Shown piece by piece: positions 16,053-24,522 of a stretch of 64,000 nt of DNA. Under the pieces are notes generated by a model. It was not told the origin of the DNA. It saw only the letters and a list, made by a program, of their open reading frames with translations, and searched no databases. This stretch comes from Frankia casuarinae (GTDB taxonomy: Bacteria > Actinomycetota > Actinomycetes > Frankiales > Frankiaceae): NCBI RefSeq assembly GCF_000013345.1, contig NC_007777.1, positions 3,906,001-3,970,000 on the forward strand, read 5' to 3'. Position 1 is the first letter of the stretch, and each line of letters starts with the position of its first letter. The position numbers and the translations under genes were made by a program.

Positions 16053-18305
16053 TCACCCACCTGCTTCCCGTCCGTCTAGTACGTCGAGGGCCTGAACCAG
16101 CACGGTCGTGGCGGTCTGGACTGATGCGAGCAGGTCGTCCCGGCTTGCTCCAGGAATCGACCCTGCGTCCAAGCCGGCTCGCGCGACGTACGCCGAGAGC
16201 TCGCCGGTCTGGGTCGATGTCATCCGCGCCCGGCAGACCGGGTTGCCCAGTAGTTCCCGGGCGACGAAGGCGTCCGCGGAATGCTCGGCCATGTCGATCA
16301 GCTCAGCGCACTGGAGATCGATCCCCTCGTTGACTGCCGCAGATGAGGCGAGGTCGACTGCGGTCAGGCCAAGTCGGAGATGGAACATCGTTGTTGGCCG
16401 GTCGCAGGAGAAACGAGCGGACCGGACCGCACCGAGCAGGGCTTCGAGGTCTATGTTGTCCCGCCGAGCGGCCCCGATGTTGATGTAAGCGCGAAGGCAT
16501 GCCGCTACGGCGGTTTCCCAGGGCTGGCTCACCACGCTGCTGTCAATAAGGGCTAGTGCCGGATCGGTGTGCCCGCTGCGGACGTGGGCGATGATGCGTG
16601 CCTGGCGGGATTCTCGGAGCATTTCCTGGGCATCGTCGTATCGTGCTGCGTGCGCTGCTGCTTCTTCCCAGCGGCCGGCGGCCACCAGGTTTCGGGTGCC
16701 ATCGTCGAGCATAACGACACGCATCCATTGAGCGGCTTTTGGGTACTCGCTATCCGCCGTGATGAATCCGCGGAAGGAGATGCGCTCGCCGTGGATCAGG
16801 GCGTCGCTGCCTGTGCGGGCTGCCCGTTCGATCTCGTTCAGCTCGTGGTGGGCACCGCCGGGATTTCCGGCCCGGCGGGTAAGACGGGTCAGGTTCACCA
16901 GCGGCTGTAGTGCGGCTATGATCGCGCTGCCAGATAGCGGCAGTGCGGCCTGGAATATGAGGAACTGGCGTCGGCACAGGTCAACTGCGAGGTCGGGAAC
17001 ACCGCAGTCGGCCGCAATCAACGCCGACAGGTTCCACACCGTGCAAGCGAGATTGATTCGGTCGTGGGGGTCGGTCGGCTCGTGGCAGGACTCCGCGCAC
17101 TCGCGTACGCTGCGCACCCGAGCTTCGAGGTCTGTGCAACGAAATCGGTGCTGCTCGACAAGAGGAAAACGGGCCACGGCGCGTTCCGCGTCGCCATCGA
17201 CCGTCAATGTCGGCCGCCCCCGCTGCATCGTTGTCCCGATACGTCGCATCGCTGGCAGGGGCTTGGTCGCTCCGGTGGGCGGGCCCAGGATGGCGGCACG
17301 CGCCGCCCAGGCCAGCGTGCTCTGTGTTCGGCTTGGCAATCCGAGGCGGTTCCAGTGAAAGATCGTCAGGTAGCTTGCCACGTCTCGGAGGCCCCGCTCC
17401 AGCGTGCCCGTGCGAGCTGCGCTGCCGAGGCTCTGCCCGGCTTGCCGGAAGGCGTCGGCCCAGCCCGCCGCATAGGCGAGAGGACCGTCTGCGTGCAGCA
17501 GCGGCCCGTCCGGAGTCGTGTCGACGAGCATCAACCGTTTGAGGTCGCTGATCATCGCCGTCAGCTTCGAGGTGGGGACGTCGGCGGGCAGGGGTCGTTC
17601 CAGAGTGACCCGGTGCCAGACGTCGCCTTGTTCGTACCATTCCAAGCCCGCTGCGCGCAGCAAACAGGTGCTCAGGAGCAGCGACAGTTCACGTCGGCCG
17701 AGCTCGGCGTCGGGATTACGGCTCAAATTCATGATGGAGTTGCTGTCAGCGCAGAACAGCCTGTGGGCGATGTCGATGCCGACCCCGCCGCCGAAAGCCG
17801 CTGTCTCTGCCTCGTATGTTCCTGTCCACCATCGGGCGATCCTGCCCTCGGTGACGAGCTCATCGAGGGCGGCCGCGGTGCTTGCCTTCATCACAGTTCC
17901 GGTTGGTCCTGGTCGGAGGCGAATCCTCCAGCAGGGATATTTCCGCATGAACCACCATGCAGCGACGATGCCGCAGTTTCCGGCACGATGGAGTAGTGGC
18001 GCGATGTAACGGGCAGCGGCCTGTTCGGCGGCGTGCCAGTCGGTGAACTCGATGTAGATCTGCCACCAGTCGGAGGCGACCTGTTGGTGAAGGGCCTGTC
18101 GTCCGGACCGCTGGTAGATGGCGGCGGCCTCAGCCAGTTCCGCTGGCTTCATGCGCTCGTCTCCGGCGGCCTCGTTCAGCGGTATCCCGGTCAACAGCTT
18201 CAGAACGGCGCGCTCGACATCCCTGTCGACGAGCGAGGCGCCTTCGGTTCCGCTTTCTTCTTCCGTTGCTCCGGGTGTCAGTCGATCAGTAGACACGCAT
18301 CCCAT
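16053..18305 (-). CDS. Thiopeptide-type bacteriocin biosynthesis (SpaB_C-like) protein with C-terminal helical extension
   Basis: The N-terminal half (about residues 75-345) carries hallmarks of the SpaB_C/thiopeptide-type family: WWQIYIEFTDWHAAEQ, WWFMRKYPCWRIRLRP, then TYEAETAAFGGGVGIDIAHR and FCADSNSIMNL. In lanthipeptide and thiopeptide pathways this domain eliminates glutamate from glutamylated Ser/Thr. The remaining ~400 residues are Ala/Arg-rich, helical and repeat-like (RWEEAAAHAARYDDAQEML), unlike typical members, which end near residue 350. The start at 18305 (ATG) lies just upstream of the ancestral lanC stop at 18278; a GTG at 18296 is an alternative. In the uninterrupted cluster the gene was probably coupled to lanC. 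Its transcription is now probably separated from lanB by the IS. Confidence 0.85.
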   Translation of the reverse strand: MGCVSTDRLTPGATEEESGTEGASLVDRDVERAVLKLLTGIPLNEAAGDERMKPAELAEAAAIYQRSGRQALHQQVASDWWQIYIEFTDWHAAEQAAARYIAPLLHRAGNCGIVAAWWFMRKYPCWRIRLRPGPTGTVMKASTAAALDELVTEGRIARWWTGTYEAETAAFGGGVGIDIAHRLFCADSNSIMNLSRNPDAELGRRELSLLLSTCLLRAAGLEWYEQGDVWHRVTLERPLPADVPTSKLTAMISDLKRLMLVDTTPDGPLLHADGPLAYAAGWADAFRQAGQSLGSAARTGTLERGLRDVASYLTIFHWNRLGLPSRTQSTLAWAARAAILGPPTGATKPLPAMRRIGTTMQRGRPTLTVDGDAERAVARFPLVEQHRFRCTDLEARVRSVRECAESCHEPTDPHDRINLACTVWNLSALIAADCGVPDLAVDLCRRQFLIFQAALPLSGSAIIAALQPLVNLTRLTRRAGNPGGAHHELNEIERAARTGSDALIHGERISFRGFITADSEYPKAAQWMRVVMLDDGTRNLVAAGRWEEAAAHAARYDDAQEMLRESRQARIIAHVRSGHTDPALALIDSSVVSQPWETAVAACLRAYINIGAARRDNIDLEALLGAVRSARFSCDRPTTMFHLRLGLTAVDLASSAAVNEGIDLQCAELIDMAEHSADAFVARELLGNPVCRARMTSTQTGELSAYVARAGLDAGSIPGASRDDLLASVQTATTVLVQALDVLDGREAGG

Positions 18306-18390
18306 CCAGAGCGCGGCGCGACAGTATGCGCGGCAGTGTGCAGGGTGAGGGCCGTGCCGGCTGTCCCGTTCAGGAGCCCGGGGCCGGCAA
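18278..18390 (-). pseudogene. 3' remnant of lanC cut off by the IS element
   Basis: Read on the minus strand and joined to the upstream part of lanC across the 8-bp target duplication, this segment continues the same frame. It gives 34 residues: PGLLNGTAGTALTLHTAA, then HTVAPRSGWDACLLID and a TGA at 18278-18280. This matches the usual LanC C-terminus (GLLxGxAGxALxLHTAA ... GWDACLLLD type). It no longer has a start codon. Removing the IS and one copy of the duplication would restore a protein of about 413 aa. Confidence 0.9.
18383..18390. repeat. 8-bp target-site duplication, left copy (GCCGGCAA)
   Basis: GCCGGCAA directly precedes the left inverted repeat of the IS. The identical sequence follows the right inverted repeat at 20028-20035. 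This is the expected scar of a simple transposition event. Confidence 0.93.
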
Positions 18391-18410
18391 CCAGGGTGAC
18401 CCGCAAAGTC
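18391..18410. repeat. IS left terminal inverted repeat
   Basis: The 20-bp sequence CCAGGGTGACCCGCAAAGTC is complementary to the right end at 20008-20027. The transposase stop codon (18409-18411) lies at its inner edge. Confidence 0.93.
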
Positions 18411-19692
18411 ATTGATGCAGGTCAGCGGGGTTGTCGAGAGTGAGGATGGCCAGGAGCAGGGCGTTGTCGTGTCGGATTCTGCGGATGGTCGGGGCGATGC
18501 GGTTATGGCCAGCGAGGCGAATCAGCCCGATGATCAGGTTACGGAGTGTGGTCATGATGCGGGGCAGTGGGCCGGTCCGAACCCGCGAGGCATCCTCACG
18601 GAACGTCACATCGCGCACCCAGTGGACCTTGTTCTCGATCGTCCAATGCCCTCGGGCGTAGCCCGCGAGATCAGCGGGTGTGACCGCGTCGAGGGTGAGG
18701 CTCGTCAGGACGTGGACCGTGACAGTGCTCGGGATCGTCCGGGTGACCCGGGCCCGGCCCGTGCCGGTGGTCACGGTCCGCCGGACATGACGGCGGATCC
18801 GCGCCACGGTGCGGGCGTGGGGATAGCGGGCACGGATCGCCTCGCTGGCCTGGGCCAGCTGGATGGTGCGTCGTTCGAACCGTCCATGGGCCCTGCCCTC
18901 GGCGCTGTGCCCGATCGGGATCTTCGTCCAGTCGGTCGCCTGGTGGCAGTCGACCGACAACGCCGGGGTGTTCGCCTTCACCGTGAACACGAAGTGCGCT
19001 CCCAGCTCGGTGACGATCAGGTCGGCGTGGGCGCGGGTCGTGTGCAACGCATCAGCGGTCACCACCACCCCATCCAGCGGATCATGGGAATGCAGTTCGC
19101 GGAGCAGCGGTGCGAACGCGGTGACCTCGTTCGTCTTCGCGCCGACCTCATGCTCGGCGAGCACCACACCCGTGCCGTGTTCGGCGACCGCGAGCAGGTG
19201 CGGTGCCCGCCCCTCAGGCCCAGCCGCGCCACGCAGGGTCTTCCCGTCGACCGCGACCACCCGCCGCCCACCACCACGGGCCTGGCGGGCGCGGGCCGCG
19301 GCGAACATCCCGACCGCCCTCGCCAGCGCCGAGCTGTCCACCGCGGACAGGACCCGGATCATCGTGTCCACCGACGGTGCCTGCGGCTGCCCGGTCACCG
19401 GATGGACCCGCGCCCCGAGAGCGGTCAGGACCTGCGTCGGGGCGTGCGCAGCCCAGGCCGCGATCTCCTCCACCGACTTCTCCCCCGCGGCGACCGCTGC
19501 GGCGGACAGTCCCAGGATCACCGGGAGCCGGTGACGTATCCCTCGCGGGTCCCGCGGGTCAGGCACCCCGGCGAGTACGTCGGCGAGCCCCTGCACCTCA
19601 CCGCCGTGCGCCCCCAGGACCCGCAGCGACCGCCGCATCCGGACCAGCTGCCCCGACCCGGCCTGTCCGAGATCGGTGGGAGTGACGGGCAT
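18409..19692 (-). CDS. ISAs1-family transposase (427 aa)
   Basis: The protein has the ISAs1/H-repeat layout: an N-terminal DUF4338-like part (LADVLAGVPDPRDPRGIRH), then a DDE-type core with VVAVDGKTLRGA (first Asp), VVVTADALHT (second Asp) and WTIENKVHWVRDVTFREDAS (Glu). It ends LIRLAGHNRIAPTIRRIRHD, typical of the family. The length of about 430 aa is normal. The ATG at 19692 is used; a TTG lies 18 bp upstream. All three acidic residues are present and no frameshift was seen, so the enzyme is probably functional. It mobilises only its own element, which lies antisense to nothing and in the same orientation as lanC. Confidence 0.93.
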   Translation of the reverse strand: MPVTPTDLGQAGSGQLVRMRRSLRVLGAHGGEVQGLADVLAGVPDPRDPRGIRHRLPVILGLSAAAVAAGEKSVEEIAAWAAHAPTQVLTALGARVHPVTGQPQAPSVDTMIRVLSAVDSSALARAVGMFAAARARQARGGGRRVVAVDGKTLRGAAGPEGRAPHLLAVAEHGTGVVLAEHEVGAKTNEVTAFAPLLRELHSHDPLDGVVVTADALHTTRAHADLIVTELGAHFVFTVKANTPALSVDCHQATDWTKIPIGHSAEGRAHGRFERRTIQLAQASEAIRARYPHARTVARIRRHVRRTVTTGTGRARVTRTIPSTVTVHVLTSLTLDAVTPADLAGYARGHWTIENKVHWVRDVTFREDASRVRTGPLPRIMTTLRNLIIGLIRLAGHNRIAPTIRRIRHDNALLLAILTLDNPADLHQ

Positions 19693-20007
19693 GCGAGACT
19701 GGACCGGCAACGGGGCTCCCTACGGCTGGTGATCTAGGCAATCCCCGTCCTACCGGGACCCCGTTGCCTCACCGCAGCCACCCTCACCGTGGTGGCCCGC
19801 CGTTGTTCCCCCGGACCCCACGGCCCCACCGCCCCACCCACCCCACCGGCTGTCACAGAACGTCATCGGTGGCGTTTCCGCCGGCGCCGGAACCCACCCT
19901 CACACGCGCTACTCACAGCGACGAAACAGCAGCCGGGCCCGGATCCTCACACCACCACCGGCCCCAGCCCCCCGCACCCCGTCTCACACCGTCTACCTGC
20001 ACAAACA

Positions 20008-20027
20008 GACTTTGCGGGTCACCCTGG
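20008..20027. repeat. IS right terminal inverted repeat
   Basis: GACTTTGCGGGTCACCCTGG is the exact reverse complement of the left end. It supplies the stop codon (TCA at 20019-20021 on the plus strand) that now ends the truncated lanC. Confidence 0.93.
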
Positions 20028-21164
20028 GCCGGCAACGGGCTCGAAGTCAGCGAATCGAACCAGGTTGTCAGCCAAGCACTGCAATTGGTCGGCAAGTACC
20101 GGTGTTATGGCATCGTGAGCTGCGCGCCAGACTGTCTGATACACACCGGCCCAACCGTGGCACAGTCCACCATCTTTGATCCGCCCCAGCTGAACGGGAT
20201 CGTTGAGACACTGGAAAAGCGCCTGTTCATACTTCTGCTGGCGGCGACCGTCACCGAGAGCGAGCGCCGCGAGCTGGCCCGCGCGGGCAAGCCCGGGAGT
20301 GCCGTAACACCAACTGGGACGCGCCGGGCCGGGCTGGCTTGTTCTGCCCTGACGCAGGTCGGGCAGAGTGATCCATTCCGGCCACCAGGGTCCGGCTTCG
20401 CCGTCCTGCTGCCAGGCGTCGAGCCAGGCGCAGACGTTTATGATCGTATCGTGCTGTCCGTCGACGACGACACCACGCCGCATCGCCCGACTGAGCAAGG
20501 ACAGCGGCCCGGCTATCCCGTGAGCGAGGCCCAAGTTACTGTGCCCACCGGGGTAGGCAGGGGAGGCGCGGCGGTGCGGATCGTGGTTGACCCACCAGCC
20601 CGGCAGCGTCTGCCCGTCGATCCGATGCGGCTTAGACAAGGCGACGAGGTAGGCGAGAACCCGCTCCATTGCGCTGCCCTGGGGAGCGCGACGCAGTAGC
20701 AGCGCGCCGATCCCGGTCAGACCGAAAAACACGTCGTACTCGCGGAACCCTGGCAGTCTCCCGGCCGCGATGCGCTCCATGGCTGCGTCGGCTCGGTGGT
20801 GGGCGATCGCGGCGACGTGCCCGTCGATGGCGGCGAGGGCGCCGCGGTAGCGGCTCGGGTCGCTTCCTGCCGCGGCGTCCAGCATGAAGGTGATCGCTGG
20901 GGCGCCGAGGTACAGGCCGGTGTTGTCTGTGATGTTGGCCGGCGCGGCGACCGCGCTGCGGATCCAGCGGTCGGCCTGCTGCCACGTGCCGAGCCCGGCG
21001 TGGGCGCGTTCGATGTGGAGCAGGGCGATGCCCGCGCTGCCTTTCGTGAGGGACTGCGGTGCCCAGGGTTCGCTCTCGGGCGGGGGCTCGGGCAGAGCTA
21101 GCCGCTCGGCGTAAAGATCAACGGTCTGCGCGATTCCCGGAGGGGTGCTCGTTGAGGTCGCCAC
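20019..21164 (-). CDS. lanC: LanC-like lanthionine synthetase, truncated by the IS
   Basis: LanC cyclases add cysteine thiols to dehydrated Ser/Thr to make lanthionine rings, using zinc held by Cys, Cys and His. All three ligands are visible here: C286 (WCYGTPG), C335 and H336 (LCHGWAG), close to NisC C284/C330/H331. The GTG at 21164 follows the lanB stop without a gap. The reading frame runs into the IS at 20027 and stops after two IS-derived codons (Pro-Gly), giving 381 aa. The missing 34 residues lie at 18278-18390. They form the last inner helix of the toroid (GLLNGTAGTALTL) and the GWDACLLID tail, so folding and activity are probably impaired. A partly active enzyme cannot be excluded, because the zinc site is upstream of the break. 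Confidence 0.92.
   Translation of the reverse strand: MATSTSTPPGIAQTVDLYAERLALPEPPPESEPWAPQSLTKGSAGIALLHIERAHAGLGTWQQADRWIRSAVAAPANITDNTGLYLGAPAITFMLDAAAGSDPSRYRGALAAIDGHVAAIAHHRADAAMERIAAGRLPGFREYDVFFGLTGIGALLLRRAPQGSAMERVLAYLVALSKPHRIDGQTLPGWWVNHDPHRRASPAYPGGHSNLGLAHGIAGPLSLLSRAMRRGVVVDGQHDTIINVCAWLDAWQQDGEAGPWWPEWITLPDLRQGRTSQPGPARPSWCYGTPGLARAGQLAALALGDGRRQQKYEQALFQCLNDPVQLGRIKDGGLCHGWAGVYQTVWRAAHDAITPVLADQLQCLADNLVRFADFEPVAGPG
20028..20035. repeat. 8-bp target-site duplication, right copy (GCCGGCAA)
   Basis: Identical to 18383-18390. In lanC it encodes the Ala-Gly pair just before the break. Confidence 0.93.
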
Positions 21165-24100
21165 TCATGTCTCCGTGCGGTGGGCGGTGTGGCGCAGCGC
21201 GCAGGCCCGTGCGAGCCGGCCGGTGGCTCGTTCGACAGCCGGGTCGACACCGACAGCGCGATTGTGGTGCAGGTGCAGGAGCGATCGCAGGACCGGCATC
21301 GGGTCGCGTTGGTCAGCGAGGGCATCTCGGTACGCCGCCAGCGCACTGGCGCGGGTGCCCCAGGCAGCCAGGACATCGCGTCCGCCGGGCAGGGATTGCA
21401 GCCGCGTCCAACTGCCGTGCGGGTCGGCTAGTTCGAGTGTCTGTTGCCGTAGCGCGGGGTCCAGCCTTCCGTGTTCTTGGCGGAGTTCGCGGATCAGCCA
21501 GTCCAGCCCGTCTTGTGGGGACCCGGCGTAGCTCACTGCCAGGTCGACCAGGCTGGCAGCGGCCAGGGCCTGGGGATGCACGCCTGCGCGGATGGATGCG
21601 CTGATCTGGGCGATGGCGCAGGCCGAGTCGGCGGCGAAGACGTCCTGGACGTGGTCCAGGGCTGGGCTGTGTCCGTAACGTCCCGACTGGGGGTCATAGG
21701 TGGTGAGCGAGACGTGCGCGAGCAGGTGTTGTCGGCGCAGATCGTCGGCCCACCGGGCAAGGCATGCGGCGGCAGGGCCGTATGCGGAGGGCTCCGATAG
21801 CCAGAGGTATACGGCGAGGTACTGGTCGATCTCTGGTCTGCGCATTTCGCGGTTCCGCCGAAACCACCAGCGCGGCCTGTGGACGCCGAAGGCGTCGATC
21901 ATGTGGGGAAGGTGTTGCGTCAGGAGTTCCTCGACGCGCGCCGGATGCCCGTACAGGTGCGCGGACACGACCGTGGACTCGCCGGGGAGATGCCCGGCGT
22001 CGACGGCCACGACTCGCCGTGTGCTGATGCCTGGCCCGGGATCTGTGGCGGGCTGCGGGTCCAAGACCATGGGGATCAGCACCTCGTGGGCACGCCCCAG
22101 CCAGGCCACGTCTTCCAGGGTCGACGTCTCGCGCAGTTCCAGGCGGTCAGCGCGTTCCAGCCGGGTGCGCAGCAGGAGACGGTGAAGCGGGTGGCCGAGG
22201 TCTACCGGCTGCCGCCGGTCGTGCTCCACCATCGCGACATGGCCGGGAACCCACCACCGGCTGCACCAGTCTTCCAGCGCGGCGTCCCACTCGGCCGTCG
22301 AGGCGCCGCGGCCGGGAAGTTCACCGGCCGCTAGCAGCCACCGTGCCGGAGACAGCACGGTGCGCCGGTATCGAACGCGTGGAAGGTAGGGAAGCTGTGC
22401 CGCCGCGCCGAAGTGGAATGCCTTGTACACGGCGGCTCGGGCGGTGGTGATCTCAGCGAGGAACCTCGCGAGCGGCGGGGTGTGCACGCCGGCCTCCAGG
22501 GCGTGGGCGACCCGCGGTTCGACGTACCGGCCGGTGGAGATCTGGGCGAGGTAGAAGCGGCGGTCGTCCACGCTGACCGCGAGGTCCGTCAGGGGGATCA
22601 GGCGTTCGTCGCCGTCGCGGTATTCGGCCACGGGGATCACATGTGTCAGGAGCTGCTGCGTGCGCGCGACGTTCTCGTTGCGCCGCTTACGCGGGGCGAA
22701 GGAGAGCTGCGCGGGGATCGCGTCGGTGCCGGCCGCAGCGAAGGTGCCCGCGATCAGGTCGCGGCCGTCCGCTGGCAGCAGGTGGGCGTAGCGGCCAGCC
22801 ATGCTGCTGCCGGGCCGTGGCGTGCCGGTCACCGCCACCGTGAACCGGCCGCGGGCCAGCGCCTCAACGGACATGGAGCGGATCTCCACGGCCACCTCGA
22901 CCCGAGCAGGCAGGTGCACGTCGGCCGGATCGCTGACCGCAAGCTCCTCGATCATCTGATCAGTCAGGACGATTTCGCCGCCGCCGGACAGCGTGGCCCG
23001 TTGGATCAGCGCCAGTAGTTTCTCGTCACGTTCACTCACCTGCCGAGCGGCACGCCTGCGCGCCGAGCCCAGATAGTCGGCCGGAACTCCCAGGCCACTG
23101 TCGGAGATCAGGTCCATGACCGGCACGAAGGCGCCCGTCCCGTAGCGGGTCCGGAACCGGGAGTGGTAGTCCCGCCAGGCGGGATAACCCAACGGATACG
23201 GTGAGAGTCGATAGAGGACCTGGACGGCGTTGCGGGCTTCCTGGGCGACCTGGTCCGGTATGTGAACGTCGCACTCCAGGATCGTGTCGACGATCATGGG
23301 TACCTCGGCGGCCTCGCTCAGCGCGTGCATCTGCTCGGTCACGGCCGACCTTGACCCGAGAACCTGGCTGGTGGCCGACACCTCCTTGTGGATCTCGAAC
23401 ATCGAACGGACAAGATCGCTAACCTCCGGAATGCTGTGGGCGTCAACGGCCTCCAGCTGAGCGCACGCATGACCGAGTGCATCCAGGCAGGTCATCGGCG
23501 CTGACAGATTGCTCAGCAGGATTCCTTGGTCGAGCAGACCCGTGAGCATCTCGTCGATCCGCTGCGCGGGGGCACTGGGGAAGCGCTCCATGAGCAGTGT
23601 TCGTAGCTCGCTGAACGTGACCGGTTTCCGCGTGGCCTCCAGCGCGGCGCAGACCGGTCGACTGTGGCGCACGGACACCTCGATCGGCGCCAACTCGTCC
23701 GCTATGCCATCCGGCGTCGGCGCGGGCGCTCCGAAGCGGTCACCGCGCACCAACCCGGCGCCATTGGCGACCAGCGACAGCCGCTCCCGCAGCGTCGGAC
23801 ACCGTTGCAGGCGCGCGAGGACATCACCGAGCCAGCCCGCGTCAACCCGGGCCTCGACCCGGTGATCGCGACCCCACCGCACCTTCGCCCCAGCATCGAT
23901 CCGGGCCAGCGCGACTCCGGCGAACAGCCCAAAGGGAGTGGGACGGCGCTGCCACCGAAGCAGATAGGACGCTACGGAAAGCACGGTCCGGCGAACCACT
24001 CGCACGTCATGACCACTGGAGGTCAGAACGGTGTCAACCTGCTGAATCAGCGCGGGACTCGCCTGAGCGATCGCCGCGCGAATTTCCTCGCGCCGCCACA

Positions 24101-24248
24101 TCGCCGACAGCCACGCCGACCCTTCTTCCGCGGCGTCGGCACCGAACAGGTCCAGGTCCGCTGGCAAGTCCAATCCGCCCGGATCGGTGCTCGCACGTAG
24201 TAGTGCTGCACCGGCCCACTGGTACATCGCTGGAGATCTCACCGCCAT
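21165..24248 (-). CDS. lanB: LanB-type lanthipeptide dehydratase, full length (1027 aa)
   Basis: Class I dehydratases glutamylate Ser/Thr of the precursor with Glu-tRNA and then eliminate glutamate. The N-terminal ~750 residues match the glutamylation domain (YLLRWQRRPTPFGLFAGVAL, YPLGYPAWRDYHSRFRTRYG, FVPVMDLISDSGLG, RFYLAQISTGRYVEPRVAHA). The C-terminal part has the elimination-domain signature PRWWFRRNREMRRPE ... YLAVYLWL ... WADDLRRQHLLAHVSLTTYD. The ATG at 24248 follows GGGAGG; a longer frame upstream overlaps the precursor gene and is rejected. The stop directly abuts the lanC start. Having a complete LanB as well as a separate SpaB_C-type protein (16053-18305) is typical of FxLD clusters. 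No frameshift was seen. Confidence 0.93.
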   Translation of the reverse strand: MAVRSPAMYQWAGAALLRASTDPGGLDLPADLDLFGADAAEEGSAWLSAMWRREEIRAAIAQASPALIQQVDTVLTSSGHDVRVVRRTVLSVASYLLRWQRRPTPFGLFAGVALARIDAGAKVRWGRDHRVEARVDAGWLGDVLARLQRCPTLRERLSLVANGAGLVRGDRFGAPAPTPDGIADELAPIEVSVRHSRPVCAALEATRKPVTFSELRTLLMERFPSAPAQRIDEMLTGLLDQGILLSNLSAPMTCLDALGHACAQLEAVDAHSIPEVSDLVRSMFEIHKEVSATSQVLGSRSAVTEQMHALSEAAEVPMIVDTILECDVHIPDQVAQEARNAVQVLYRLSPYPLGYPAWRDYHSRFRTRYGTGAFVPVMDLISDSGLGVPADYLGSARRRAARQVSERDEKLLALIQRATLSGGGEIVLTDQMIEELAVSDPADVHLPARVEVAVEIRSMSVEALARGRFTVAVTGTPRPGSSMAGRYAHLLPADGRDLIAGTFAAAGTDAIPAQLSFAPRKRRNENVARTQQLLTHVIPVAEYRDGDERLIPLTDLAVSVDDRRFYLAQISTGRYVEPRVAHALEAGVHTPPLARFLAEITTARAAVYKAFHFGAAAQLPYLPRVRYRRTVLSPARWLLAAGELPGRGASTAEWDAALEDWCSRWWVPGHVAMVEHDRRQPVDLGHPLHRLLLRTRLERADRLELRETSTLEDVAWLGRAHEVLIPMVLDPQPATDPGPGISTRRVVAVDAGHLPGESTVVSAHLYGHPARVEELLTQHLPHMIDAFGVHRPRWWFRRNREMRRPEIDQYLAVYLWLSEPSAYGPAAACLARWADDLRRQHLLAHVSLTTYDPQSGRYGHSPALDHVQDVFAADSACAIAQISASIRAGVHPQALAAASLVDLAVSYAGSPQDGLDWLIRELRQEHGRLDPALRQQTLELADPHGSWTRLQSLPGGRDVLAAWGTRASALAAYRDALADQRDPMPVLRSLLHLHHNRAVGVDPAVERATGRLARACALRHTAHRTET

Positions 24249-24319
24249 GCCGCCTCCCGGGGCACTGCTGCTGTGCGGGGGCCGTGGGTCGGGGAATGCA
24301 CCGACGACCCCCGTACAGG

Positions 24320-24517
24320 TCAGGACGGGTCGTCGGCGAACGAGTTGCAGGAGCTGTCGTTGCCCGAGCAGGTGTTGCCGCATCCGTCATCGGTGGGGCA
24401 GTCCCCCATGATCGGGCCGTACGCCACGAGCACCCGTACATCCAGCGTGTACTCGTCGTCCTCGCCAGGCCGTTCAGCCAACGCCGTGGCGCTTCCAGAC
24501 AGCGAAACCTCTGACAT
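24320..24517 (-). CDS. lanA: FxLD-type lanthipeptide precursor (65 aa)
   Basis: The ATG at 24517 has AGGAGG nine bases upstream; a Met three codons earlier would sit on the ribosome site. The leader carries EYTLDVRV at residues 22-29, a variant of the FxLD motif (here Tyr instead of Phe). The core is Cys/Ser/Thr/Asp-rich: C40, C46, C50, C57 with T42, T49, S51, S55, S56, S59. It includes CPTDDGCGNTC, the typical FxLD core. The Asp-Gly pair at 44-45 is the likely target of the PIMT-like methyltransferase. The core probably starts after MG at 38-39, but no protease gene was recognised nearby. It sits between the methyltransferase and lanB, as expected for the family. Confidence 0.9.
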   Translation of the reverse strand: MSEVSLSGSATALAERPGEDDEYTLDVRVLVAYGPIMGDCPTDDGCGNTCSGNDSSCNSFADDPS

Positions 24518-24522
24518 ATGGA

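Larger units (their letters stand above)
18391..20027 (-). mobile_element. ISAs1-family insertion sequence, 1637 bp, inserted in lanC
   Basis: The element is bounded by perfect 20-bp inverted repeats (CCAGGGTGACCCGCAAAGTC at 18391-18410 and its complement at 20008-20027) and flanked by an 8-bp direct repeat. It encodes one transposase on the minus strand. About 335 bp between the transposase start and the right end are non-coding and contain an internal inverted repeat (GGCAACGGGG near 19707 with CCCCGTTGCC near 19763). Intact ends, intact transposase and a perfect target duplication suggest recent and possibly still active transposition. Confidence 0.95.

Noticed and set aside
18412-19737. 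441-aa plus-strand open frame
   Set aside because: Antisense shadow of the IS transposase.
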